Part shown: positions 52,591-60,815 of the stretch, piece after piece
How positions within the stretch are numbered: position 1 is the first letter of the stretch
How the letters are laid out: each line of letters begins with the position of its first letter
Origin: Aliisedimentitalea scapharcae
Lineage (GTDB): Bacteria > Pseudomonadota > Alphaproteobacteria > Rhodobacterales > Rhodobacteraceae
Assembly: GCF_045277565.1 (NCBI RefSeq)
Contig: NZ_CP123584.1
Span: 3,968,001 to 4,032,000, forward strand
Length of the DNA stretch: 64,000 nt
Direction of reading: 5' to 3'
The notes under the pieces: model-generated
Database searches by the model: none
Seen by the model: only the letters and a program-made list of their open reading frames with translations
Told to the model about the DNA's origin: nothing
Program-made: the position numbers and the translations under genes

Positions 52591-52825
52591 TTCAATAGCC
52601 AAACTGGTTCGTACCGCTTTCGCCACAGCGTTGGACGTTGAAGTGGACAATACGACCGACTTTTTTGATGCGGGCGGCGATTCTCTTGCGTCTGAACAAG
52701 TGATCGTAACCCTATCCGAAACGTTGGCTGTCGAGCTGCCCGGCTGGCTGTTGTTGGATCACCCAACAATCCCCGCGCTGACGGGGGCCATTGCTGATTT
52801 GTGTGGCTCCAACGATCCGTGCTGA
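52580..52825 (+). CDS. Stand-alone acyl/peptidyl carrier protein
   Basis: An 81-residue carrier: FFDAGGDSLASEQVIVTL near 28-45, with Ser35 in the GGDSL motif as phosphopantetheine attachment site, and helices expected of an ACP/PCP. The carrier overlaps the end of the adenylation gene by 11 bases, a typical tight A-T pairing. No phosphopantetheinyl transferase is in the window, so a cellular one must serve. Confidence 0.9.
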   Translation: MHRDSIAKLVRTAFATALDVEVDNTTDFFDAGGDSLASEQVIVTLSETLAVELPGWLLLDHPTIPALTGAIADLCGSNDPC

Positions 52826-53223
52826 TCCGATCAGGTGAATGGGCGTCAGGGCTAAGTCTCCGGGCCTGTTCACCACGTTCAGGCAGGTTTGCACCAGTTC
52901 CTGTGGCGTGTCGGCTATGGCACCACGGGGGGAATGAGCACCGAAATTCATAACTTTTCCGGCCATGCCGGTCGTCTGAATTTCACGGGCGCCATTTCTC
53001 GGGTTGAAAGGTCAGCCAACGGCCTCCCCGCAGCAGCGGTATTCTCATCTCTCAATTCTCCGCGAAACAAACTCTCCCACACACACTGCACGATTTGTGT
53101 GGTGTCTTACTGGCGCATATAAAAACCGCCACTCCTGCGTTCTGATCGGCTCGAACTAGGTCTCCCGCGTCGGTGCGGCCTGCGCCGGATATTTCAGTTT
53201 CACCCGGTCAATGAACCGACTGG
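52826..53223. other. Gap between the peptide cluster and the copper module
   Basis: 398 bases without a convincing gene. An imperfect stem of ACACAC and GTGTGGTGT arms near 53079-53104 could end the peptide cluster transcript. The minus strand here is open over 52712-52966 with protein-like words (QELVQTCLNVV, DLALTPIHLI), but it also overlaps the carrier gene; I see no recognisable product. A degenerated mobile fragment is possible. Confidence 0.3.
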
Positions 53224-54534
53224 TTATGCCACGTCGATCCAGGTCTTCATGCCCGCCGCCTGATGTCCCAGCATGTGACAATGCAGCAGCCATTTTCCCG
53301 GGTTGTCGAACACGCACAGGATATCGCGTTTTTCGCCTGGATTGACCAATGTGGTGTCTCGGAATGCACCCAGATCCCCGGCGTCGTTCAATTCGAAAAA
53401 GTGATGCCCGTGCAGGTGGATCCCATGGGCAAACCGGGTGTCATTCATCAAGGTTATGCGCGCGGTCTGCCCACGCTCAAACCGGTGAAACGGTATATTG
53501 GTCAAACCTGATTGCTCATTGAACGCCCAGATATCAGTCTGCGACCTCATCGCTGAACTCATGGCCCCTCCCTGCATGGTCAGCTGCAGAATAGCCATCT
53601 GTTCCAGATCCGGGGTCGGCATCCTATTGGGCGGCAAAGCTGTGATCCGACCGGAACGCCTGTTAGTGTTCTCGCCGTCAACCAGGATCTCACCCAACGC
53701 ATAAGGGCCGTCGCTCACCGGAAAATCGAACGTGACCCGGTTCGTTGCCGTGACATCTGCAATGATGTCCACCCGTTGTGCCGGAGCAAGAACAACGTCC
53801 GTTATTGGCTGTGGCGTTGGCAACGGCATTCCGTCCAGCGCAACAATTTTGCCCTCAAGCCCCCCCAGGTCGATCGGGAAAATCCGATCGGTGGCCACGT
53901 TGATCAATCGCAGACGCAGACGGTCGCCGCGGCGCACTGGACCGCCAGGATCAATCAACGCCCGGGCAAAATTTCCCAACCTCCCCTGATGCGCCTGATC
54001 GTGCCTGTTGTCGAACCCGGGAGCCAATGCGCCTGCCTCCGTCATCCGCCAATCGTCGATCAGGACGATCAGATCGTGATCGACATCGGGCGGCGATGTC
54101 TCTTCGACGATCAGCGGGCCGTACAGGCCCTTGGCCACCTGTTCCCAAGATCGGTTGTGGGAATGATACCAAAAGGTGCCCGCATCCGGGACCCGCAGGC
54201 GATAGGCAAATTCCGCGCCCGGTTCGACAATGTCTTGCGTTAACCCCGGCACTCCGTCCATCGCGTTATCAGAGCGCACCCCATGCCAGTGCACCGCCGA
54301 TCCGTCCTTGATCTGGTTTCGGAACAGAAGATCCAGGAAATCTCCCTGTCGAACACGCAGCGCCGGACCGGGTGTCGTCCCGTTGAACCCCAGCATGGGC
54401 GTCGGCGGGAAATCGTCAAACAGAATTTGGGCCTCGACCGGGTGTGCCACCAATTCAACCCGTACCCCGGCCCAACTGATCCGCGGGGCAACTGCCGCTC
54501 CGGTCAAAGCTCCCAGAAAATGTCGTCTTTTCAT
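53224..54534 (-). CDS. Multicopper oxidase (CueO/CopA-like), Tat-type signal
   Basis: A 436-residue periplasmic copper oxidase from the Met at 54534 (GAGG 6 bases upstream). It opens MKRRHFLGALTGAAVA, a Tat-like twin-arginine leader. Copper ligands follow the family order: HWHG near 82-85, WYHSH near 122-126, GIHLHGHHF near 367-375 and HCHMLGHQAAGM near 417-428, whose Met is the type-1 axial ligand. It likely oxidises Cu(I) or phenolic compounds. The frame opens 12 bases earlier, overlapping the CopD-like stop. Confidence 0.92.
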   Translation of the reverse strand: MKRRHFLGALTGAAVAPRISWAGVRVELVAHPVEAQILFDDFPPTPMLGFNGTTPGPALRVRQGDFLDLLFRNQIKDGSAVHWHGVRSDNAMDGVPGLTQDIVEPGAEFAYRLRVPDAGTFWYHSHNRSWEQVAKGLYGPLIVEETSPPDVDHDLIVLIDDWRMTEAGALAPGFDNRHDQAHQGRLGNFARALIDPGGPVRRGDRLRLRLINVATDRIFPIDLGGLEGKIVALDGMPLPTPQPITDVVLAPAQRVDIIADVTATNRVTFDFPVSDGPYALGEILVDGENTNRRSGRITALPPNRMPTPDLEQMAILQLTMQGGAMSSAMRSQTDIWAFNEQSGLTNIPFHRFERGQTARITLMNDTRFAHGIHLHGHHFFELNDAGDLGAFRDTTLVNPGEKRDILCVFDNPGKWLLHCHMLGHQAAGMKTWIDVA

Positions 54535-54542
54535 GTTGGCCC

Positions 54543-55409
54543 TCATGTTGGAAGTGTCAGAACGCTGGTCAGCGTCGCGGTTGTCGCCAGAATGGCAAGA
54601 ATGACGCCCGTTTCAATTTGAACGGACCGGGCCATCCGGTCCGCAGCCTTTGGCTGTGCCGCCAACATCGCGGGAACAAGCCGCAGTTTGTTGGCCGCGG
54701 CAAAAGCCAATACCACCCCAACCAATGCCAGCTTGATCAACAGGGTCAGCCCATAGCCGGACGTGATCAGCATCGACAGGTCTCCCAGCACGCGCCACGC
54801 CATCCATAGGCCCGCCAGAAACAGAACCGGTACGACAACCGATGCGACCTGACCAAAAAGATGCCCAAGCCGGGCGGCGCGCTCCAGATGGTCGTGATGA
54901 CGGCACAGGTGATGCAACGGACCCAGCACACCAAACCAGAAAGAAACCCCCAGCAGGTGCGCAAACAGCGTGAGACGGATACCCAACTGACCAGCATCGG
55001 GCACATGCCCTATCTGGGTAAAGGACCACAACGCCAGCCCCCCGCCCGCCAACGCAATCCACATTCCGACATGCGGCACAAACAACCCACCAAGCATCAG
55101 GAGACTTCCGGCAATCCGATACGCCAATGCATCTCCAACTGGCGTTGACCACAGCAACCCCAGCATTTCAGGGTCAATCATCCCCCCTGCACCACCAGTG
55201 AGCGCCGCACCGCGCAGCATGAAACCCGCCATCGCCGCGACAAGCGCGAGCGCCGCCAAACCACCGGCTTGCATCCGCATCCGATTGCGGATGGGCGCGA
55301 CTGAACCTGCAAAAACGGCACCAATCAGCACCAAGCCCAACGCCCCGGTCACCCCAATATACAGCGCCAGCTTGGCCATGATTGCGGCCATACTCCATAT
55401 GTCCGGCAT
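54543..55409 (-). CDS. CopD-family copper resistance membrane protein
   Basis: A 288-residue membrane protein from the Met at 55409 with about eight hydrophobic segments. His residues at the membrane face (HVPDAGQLG region, FGVLGPLHHLCRHHDHLERA near 170-189) are typical of CopD and YcnJ-type proteins, which take up copper with CopC. It starts 2 bases after the copC stop. Whether it imports or delivers copper is not decided by the sequence. Confidence 0.88.
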   Translation of the reverse strand: MPDIWSMAAIMAKLALYIGVTGALGLVLIGAVFAGSVAPIRNRMRMQAGGLAALALVAAMAGFMLRGAALTGGAGGMIDPEMLGLLWSTPVGDALAYRIAGSLLMLGGLFVPHVGMWIALAGGGLALWSFTQIGHVPDAGQLGIRLTLFAHLLGVSFWFGVLGPLHHLCRHHDHLERAARLGHLFGQVASVVVPVLFLAGLWMAWRVLGDLSMLITSGYGLTLLIKLALVGVVLAFAAANKLRLVPAMLAAQPKAADRMARSVQIETGVILAILATTATLTSVLTLPT

Positions 55410-55411
55410 GG

Positions 55412-55753
55412 CTATTCCACTGCAAAGGTAAAAGTGCCCGTCATGGCGTGCCCATCCATGCCCAGCCCGCGCCATTCGATGCGATAGACGCCCTGGCCCA
55501 GGCTCTGGAGGGGCACGGTGAAACCACGTCCAAATTGGGTTTGACTGCCCAGGTCCAACGGCACCGCTGCTCCGTCCTGATGGCTCAGCACGACCCGCGT
55601 CAGACGGATATCCTTGCCAAAGGTCAGGTCGATCTCGGCAGGAGCGCTCGCCAGAACGGCACCATCTGCCGGAATCGTGGTTTCAATTTTAGAATGGGCA
55701 GATGCACCTGTCACCAGAATGGCAAGAACAGCACCGATTGCAAAATACTTCAT
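55412..55753 (-). CDS. CopC-type periplasmic copper chaperone
   Basis: A 113-residue exported protein: signal MKYFAIGAVLAILVTGASA, mature start HSKIETTIPADGAVLA. The His directly after the signal peptide is the Cu(II) brace ligand of CopC. Later LTFGKDIRLTRVVLSHQDGA and IEWRGLGMDGHAMTGTFTF with MxxxHxM-type residues complete the fold. GAGGAAG precedes the ATG at 55753. It pairs with the CopD-like gene. Confidence 0.92.
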   Translation of the reverse strand: MKYFAIGAVLAILVTGASAHSKIETTIPADGAVLASAPAEIDLTFGKDIRLTRVVLSHQDGAAVPLDLGSQTQFGRGFTVPLQSLGQGVYRIEWRGLGMDGHAMTGTFTFAVE

Positions 55754-55763
55754 GAGCACTTCC

Positions 55764-56195
55764 TCATTCAATTCCGTTGGCACGTTGCAAGGCGCGAACA
55801 TAGTCAATGACCATAGCCACATCACCCCGGGTCAACCCCACTACAGGTGGCATATCGCCAAATTGCCAATGGTGGCTTTTGACACCCCCAGCGACAGCCC
55901 GTTGAAAAGCCTCGTCGCCGTGGTGGCCAGGCTCATAGATGATATGCACCAACGGCGGAGCTACATTCTGGATTCCGGCCGCATTTTCACCATGACACGC
56001 CGCGCAGGTATTTTCAAAGATGCTTTGTCCGATCGCCGCGGTGCCCTCGAGCGGCGGAATTTGCACGGCAACCATGGCATCGCCAGCAACGACGGGTATC
56101 GCGGCTGTGTGTTCGGGTGCTCCTGTTTTCAGAAATACAAATGCAGCCACAGCCGCTCCTGCACAAATACCGAGCGTGATGATTTTGGGGTTCAT
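55764..56195 (-). CDS. Monoheme cytochrome c, exported
   Basis: A 143-residue protein from the Met at 56195: signal anchor KIITLGICAGAAVAAFVFLK, heme site CAACHG near 64-69 and axial Met in FGDMPPVVGLTRGDV near 111-125. This is a single-heme class I cytochrome c, probably an electron acceptor or donor for the multicopper oxidase. It lies 10 bases before copC. The frame opens at 56249, but the shorter form gives the cleaner leader. Confidence 0.9.
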   Translation of the reverse strand: MNPKIITLGICAGAAVAAFVFLKTGAPEHTAAIPVVAGDAMVAVQIPPLEGTAAIGQSIFENTCAACHGENAAGIQNVAPPLVHIIYEPGHHGDEAFQRAVAGGVKSHHWQFGDMPPVVGLTRGDVAMVIDYVRALQRANGIE

Positions 56196-56294
56196 TTTGG
56201 CTCCTAACCAATTGAAACTGGATTTGATCGCATCAAATTGTGCAACCATTTCAAATCGCCCACCTTGTTGGAAGGTGACGTTCAGATATCAATT

Positions 56295-56678
56295 TCAAGC
56301 GTTAGGTGGTCTGGTCGGAGTGGCCAATCGCGCAGGCGTCCAGGACCGGGCCTGCTGCCAGACCAGCGCAGCGTCAAGCCGAACGGCAACATTGGCAAAG
56401 GCCTGGGGCAGGACCATCAGCGCTGCGCATTGGAGCGCGCCGCATTCTGCCGACTTGCTGGGATCGGATCCGCCATTTGGGTCAGTGGCCTCGGCATCAT
56501 TGAGCTGTTCGGCGCTCTCGGCATGATCTGGCGCACTTTGCAAATGCATATGCGTGTCACAATGGCCTGCGACACATTCATTCGCCCATGCATGTGCCGT
56601 GTTGCCCAGCCCTGTCAACAGGACCAAGACAACAAGAGACATCACAGAGATCAGACTTTTCACATGAGCCATTGCCAC
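56295..56678 (-). CDS. Exported Cys/His/Met-containing protein of the copper module
   Basis: A 127-residue protein starting with a signal peptide (SLISVMSLVVLVLLTGLGNTAHA). The mature part has CVAGHCDTHMHL near 35-46 and ECGALQCAAL near 78-87, a run of Cys, His and Met residues that suits metal binding. It opens the copper operon. I do not recognise a family; a copper-storage or copper-chaperone role is inference from the residues and neighbours. Confidence 0.65.
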   Translation of the reverse strand: MAMAHVKSLISVMSLVVLVLLTGLGNTAHAWANECVAGHCDTHMHLQSAPDHAESAEQLNDAEATDPNGGSDPSKSAECGALQCAALMVLPQAFANVAVRLDAALVWQQARSWTPARLATPTRPPNA

Positions 56679-56837
56679 AACTTAGGTGGAATGCGGTCTC
56701 GGGACAAGGCAGATCACCAAACCAGTCGGTCACTGACGGAAACCAGGTCAGTATCCTTCTGCCAGAGTTTTGAGCTGATCCTGCCCAAGCATATTGGAAC
56801 CTGTGTTGGGACAGATTCAAGGACCTGCGCCACTCCA

Positions 56838-57062
56838 TCAGACCCAGTCGGGGTAGGATTGCATCATGCTTTGAACGTCCAGATCACTTTGGAACGCATC
56901 CGGGTTTCTGTTCATCATTTCCTGAATGAATGCACGCCTGTGGCGCGCATCCTCCGGATCATGCTCTGATCTGTGCGGGACACAGGGGAAGAGGGCGAGC
57001 TTTTCGCGAATTGCATGCATCCGGGTCCAGGCTACGGGGAAAGAGACTGCAAACGACAACAT
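56838..57062 (-). CDS. Small conserved-looking hypothetical protein
   Basis: A 74-residue protein with GGGAG 6 bases before its ATG at 57062. It ends RRAFIQEMMNRNPDAFQSDL, DVQSMMQSYP, a pattern I recall from short Rhodobacteraceae hypotheticals. A short hydrophobic start (MLSFAVSFPVAW) is not a clear signal. It is divergent from the LysR gene at 57157. Function unknown. Confidence 0.6.
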   Translation of the reverse strand: MLSFAVSFPVAWTRMHAIREKLALFPCVPHRSEHDPEDARHRRAFIQEMMNRNPDAFQSDLDVQSMMQSYPDWV

Positions 57063-57156
57063 GACCGGCTCCCTTTAAATTTGATGATATGGCCCCCAGA
57101 ATACCTGCCTGCACACGTTTGTGGTATCGCACCAGCCATTGTGCCATTCTACAAAA

Positions 57157-58044
57157 ATGAAGAACGGATTTCGCAGCTGGTCGGACGTTCGGTTCTTTCT
57201 GATGGTTGTAAGGGAAGGATCGACGCTGGCGGCGTCAAACAAACTGGGACTTGCTCAACCGACAGTCGCGCGGCGTATCGCAGCGCTTGAGAGCGAGACC
57301 GGACTGATCCTGTTCGAACGGGATACCCGCGGTTTTCGCCCGACAGAACATGCGCACCTTCTCATGCCATTGGCCGAAGCGCTTGAAAAAGCGGCCTTGG
57401 ATTTCGAAGCGAAGGCTGTGGAGTTGACCGCTGTACAGCCAATTCGCATCACCGCCTATTCCGGGAATTTCTCTCCTCGTATGACTGCGATCGTGAACGA
57501 GTTTTCAGCCTTGCATCCAAAAGTCACCTTTGAATTCTTACCTGCTGTCAAGACGCTGGATCTGTTGGCGAACGAAGCCGACATCGCCCTGCGTTTGGTG
57601 AGAGCCGAACCAGACGACCGTCTTATCTGCCGCAAGATCAGCACCGCCCGCTGGTCGCTTTTTGGTGGGCACAGCTACGCCGAGACATATGGCTTGCCAG
57701 ATTCGCCCGACAGGTTATCGGGCCACAAATTTGTGACATTCGAACGCGACGACGTGCCAAATGTTTTCCATGAATGGCTCGTGCGTCATGTGTCACCGGA
57801 TCAGATAGTCATGTCATTCAGCGAATTGGAGCTGATGCATGCCGCCATCCGGGCGGGTCACGGCCTGGGGATCAGCAACGTCAAACTGATGGAAACAGAC
57901 CGGACGCTGGTTCGTTGTTTCGATGAAATCAAGGAACTCGCCGCACCTCATATGTTGCTCGCGGCCCCCCAGGCCTATAAACGCCCGGAAATCAAAGCGT
58001 TCATCAAATTCTTTGCCCCGCGTTATGCAGCTATATTCAAGTGA
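57157..58044 (+). CDS. LysR-type transcriptional regulator 1
   Basis: A 295-residue regulator from the Met at 57157 (a longer in-frame form begins at 57121). Residues 9-65 are the winged helix (FFLMVVREGSTLAASNKLGL, AQPTVARRIAALESETGLIL), and the remainder is the substrate-binding-like effector domain (IRITAYSGNFSPRMTAIVNE, SELELMHAAIRAGHGLGISN). It diverges from the small gene at 56838 and may control it or the copper module. The effector is unknown. Confidence 0.9.
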   Translation: MKNGFRSWSDVRFFLMVVREGSTLAASNKLGLAQPTVARRIAALESETGLILFERDTRGFRPTEHAHLLMPLAEALEKAALDFEAKAVELTAVQPIRITAYSGNFSPRMTAIVNEFSALHPKVTFEFLPAVKTLDLLANEADIALRLVRAEPDDRLICRKISTARWSLFGGHSYAETYGLPDSPDRLSGHKFVTFERDDVPNVFHEWLVRHVSPDQIVMSFSELELMHAAIRAGHGLGISNVKLMETDRTLVRCFDEIKELAAPHMLLAAPQAYKRPEIKAFIKFFAPRYAAIFK

Positions 58045-58233
58045 AATCCCCAATGTGATCGAGCCTGAGTGCCCTGTATTCTTGAAAATCGGTTCAGGCG
58101 TTCTTGCCCCAATACCCAGTGGCCTGGCAGGCGAACGCAACCTGTCTGTGCCCGTGGTCAATTTCCTTTGACTTTGGGCAATAATCTTCCTTTTACTTTT
58201 GATGCCTGACACATTTCTTGCGGGGATATTTGC

Positions 58234-59154
58234 TTGAAAAAATACGCTCTGCCAAACTTGTCTCAGCTCCACACATTCGAAGCCGTGTCCCGCCGGATGA
58301 GCTTTACCGCGGCGGCGTATGAATTGTGCCTGACCCAAAGCGCTGTCAGCAGGCAGATCAGAAACCTGGAGACCGACATTGGTCGCCCCCTGTTTCTACG
58401 CAGGCATCGTGCCATTGATCATACACCAGATGGCCGTCGATTGTTCGATGCGGTCACGCGGGGATTGGACGAGATTTCGGTTTGCCTGAACCAGATGCGC
58501 GCAACCTCTGAAACACCCCAAATCACCGTTGCGGCCTCTGTCGCCTTTTCCTATTATTGGCTGATGCCGCGACTGGAGCGGTTCAGTGAAGAATTTCCCG
58601 ACATTGACCTGCGCATTCTGGCAACCGATCAGTTGGTCGACCTGTGTCGGGGCGATGCGGATGTTGCTATCTTGTATGGCGATGGCAATTGGGAAGGCGT
58701 CGCAACCAAAAGACTGTTTGGCGAATCCGTCTATCCGGTGTGCAGCCCAGAATACCTGCTGGCCCATCCGGACTTGAAACAGGCTTCTGATTTTCTGGAC
58801 CAAACCCTTTTGCATCTGGATGGCGGCGGCAACATCTGGGGCGCGATCGACTGGACCGTCTGGCTGGTTCAACAGGATGTCTTGGGGCAACCTGTGCGCC
58901 GGGGCATTCGTCTGAACAGTTACCCGATGGTTTTGCAAGCGGCCGAAGCCGGACGTGGGGTGGCATTGGGGTGGAGCTATATCACAGACCCGATGATCGA
59001 AGACGGGCGGCTGATCTGCCCCTTTGGCATACCATTGCAGACCCGATACAGCTATTACGTTGGCACATCTCAGGTGGCCGTTTCCAACCCTGCGATTGCC
59101 AAGTTCTTTGGCTGGGTAATGTCCGAAGCCGAAAATCAAATGCTCTTCGCATGA
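58234..59154 (+). CDS. LysR-type transcriptional regulator 2 (GcvA-like)
   Basis: A 306-residue regulator with a TTG start at 58234 and GGGGAT upstream. The opening LPNLSQLHTFEAVSRRMSFT, AAAYELCLTQSAVSRQIRNL and GVALGWSYITDPMIEDG near 250 are close to GcvA regulators of glycine cleavage. It precedes and runs in the same direction as the MttB-like and dehydrogenase genes, so it is a good candidate to control them in response to glycine, betaine or a related amine. Confidence 0.9.
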   Translation: MKKYALPNLSQLHTFEAVSRRMSFTAAAYELCLTQSAVSRQIRNLETDIGRPLFLRRHRAIDHTPDGRRLFDAVTRGLDEISVCLNQMRATSETPQITVAASVAFSYYWLMPRLERFSEEFPDIDLRILATDQLVDLCRGDADVAILYGDGNWEGVATKRLFGESVYPVCSPEYLLAHPDLKQASDFLDQTLLHLDGGGNIWGAIDWTVWLVQQDVLGQPVRRGIRLNSYPMVLQAAEAGRGVALGWSYITDPMIEDGRLICPFGIPLQTRYSYYVGTSQVAVSNPAIAKFFGWVMSEAENQMLFA

Positions 59155-59245
59155 TCTGGGGGAATGCATTGCATTCAAAATGACTGTTTGAGAAACACCG
59201 ACAAAGACCACCAGATGAGCCCCATGATACGCATGAGGTTCCCGA

Positions 59246-60790
59246 ATGTCCGCCGTCGCCACACGCAAACCAAGCCGCCGAAACAAAACGGCTGTTCAGC
59301 CTGCCCCGCCCATTCGGCCCGGAATGGAGGGAGGACAATACAAGCCCTTTACCCAGCCTGATCTGGAACGCGTTCACGCGCTGGTCCTGAAGCTTCTCGA
59401 GGATCTGGGGCTGTCCCAGATAACCCCCAGCCTGGAGGCGCGCGCCATCGAGGCCGGATGTTGGGTTGACGAAAACGGCCGCCTACGGTTCCCGCGTGCT
59501 CTGGTCGAAGATGTTATAGCTCGCACCCGGCGCAAATTCACCCTGCATGGGATTGACCCGCGCCACGATCTGGAAATCGGCGGCAAACGGGTTCACGCCG
59601 GGACAGGCGGTGCTGCTCCAACAATCATGGACTTTGACACCGGAAAATATCGCGAAAGCACAGTTGCGGATCTCTATGACGTGGCGCGATTGGTGGATCG
59701 GTTGGACAATGTGCATTGGTACCATCGTTCGATTGTCGCACGTGATGCCAAATCGGTTTTGGACCTGGATATTAATACCACCTACGCCTGCCTGGCCGGA
59801 ACCACCAAATCCATAGCCGTCAGCTATACCGATGCGGCCAGCGTCAAGGCCGTGATTCCGATGCTGGATGCCGTTGCCGGGGGGGCGGGTGAATTCCGGA
59901 AGCGGCCGTTTTGCACTGCAGTCTGTTGTCATGTCGTGCCCCCCATGCGGTTCGCCACCGAAAGCTGCGATGCGCTGGAAGCCGCTGTTGTTGCAGGGAT
60001 GCCGATCCTTTTGGTCGCCGCTGGTCAGGCAGGCGCAACCGCCCCTGCCGCCCTGGCCGGGGCCGTCGCCCAGGCCTGTGCCGAGGTGCTGGCCGGGCTG
60101 GTTCTGTGCAACGTAATCGACCCCAATTGCCGGGCAATCTTTGCCACCTGGCCCTTTGTTTCCGACCTGCGGACCGGCGCGATGTCCGGCGGCTCTGGTG
60201 AACAGGCGTTGCTATCTGCAGCCTGCGCGCAAATGGCAGGGTTTTACGATCTGCCCAATTCTGTGCCCGCGGGAATGACTGACAGCAAGCTCCCCGATAT
60301 GCAGGCAGGCGGCGAAAAAGGATATACCATCTCTCTCGCGGCCCATGCAGGGGCGTCGATGATACATGAATCCGCCGGAATGCAGGGATCCCTGATGGGC
60401 ACGAGCCTGGAAAGCTATGTGCTCGACAATGACTTGTTGGGGGCGATCCTGCGCACGGTCAAAGGGGTAGAAGTAACTGAGGATACACTCAACTTCGACG
60501 TGATCCGTGATGTCGTGATGGGCGAAGGCCACTATCTGGGCCACCCGCAGACCTTTGAGCGGATGAAAACCGACTATCTCTATCCCGACATAGCCGACCG
60601 CCGCAGCATCAGCGAATGGGAAGAGGCCGGTGCACGCGATGCTCGGGACGTCGCGCGCGATACCGTGCGCAGGGTGCTCAGCGAACATTATCCCAGCCAC
60701 ATCCCCGAAGCTGTCGACACACAGCTGCGCGACACCTTCAACATCATTCTGCCCAAGGCGCGCATGCGCCCCGGAAACGGCGTCTGGTAA
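59246..60790 (+). CDS. MttB-family methyltransferase without pyrrolysine
   Basis: A 514-residue member of the trimethylamine methyltransferase superfamily: DLERVHALVLKLLEDLGLSQ near 40-59, VHAGTGGAAPTIMDFDTGKY near 112-131, and the barrel region with PNSVPAGMTDSKLPDMQAGG near 340-359 and ESAGMQGSLMGTSLESYVLD near 380-399. There is no in-frame stop, so the pyrrolysine of archaeal MttB is absent; such members (for example MtgB) act on glycine betaine or other quaternary amines. A corrinoid protein would be needed and none is in this window. Confidence 0.88.
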   Translation: MSAVATRKPSRRNKTAVQPAPPIRPGMEGGQYKPFTQPDLERVHALVLKLLEDLGLSQITPSLEARAIEAGCWVDENGRLRFPRALVEDVIARTRRKFTLHGIDPRHDLEIGGKRVHAGTGGAAPTIMDFDTGKYRESTVADLYDVARLVDRLDNVHWYHRSIVARDAKSVLDLDINTTYACLAGTTKSIAVSYTDAASVKAVIPMLDAVAGGAGEFRKRPFCTAVCCHVVPPMRFATESCDALEAAVVAGMPILLVAAGQAGATAPAALAGAVAQACAEVLAGLVLCNVIDPNCRAIFATWPFVSDLRTGAMSGGSGEQALLSAACAQMAGFYDLPNSVPAGMTDSKLPDMQAGGEKGYTISLAAHAGASMIHESAGMQGSLMGTSLESYVLDNDLLGAILRTVKGVEVTEDTLNFDVIRDVVMGEGHYLGHPQTFERMKTDYLYPDIADRRSISEWEEAGARDARDVARDTVRRVLSEHYPSHIPEAVDTQLRDTFNIILPKARMRPGNGVW

Positions 60791-60815
60791 CACCCGTCAA
60801 AGAAAGGAATTCATC

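Noticed and set aside
52889..53122. 77-codon plus-strand ORF after the carrier gene
   Set aside because: No ribosome site, odd composition and no similarity to either neighbouring cluster; treated as non-coding.
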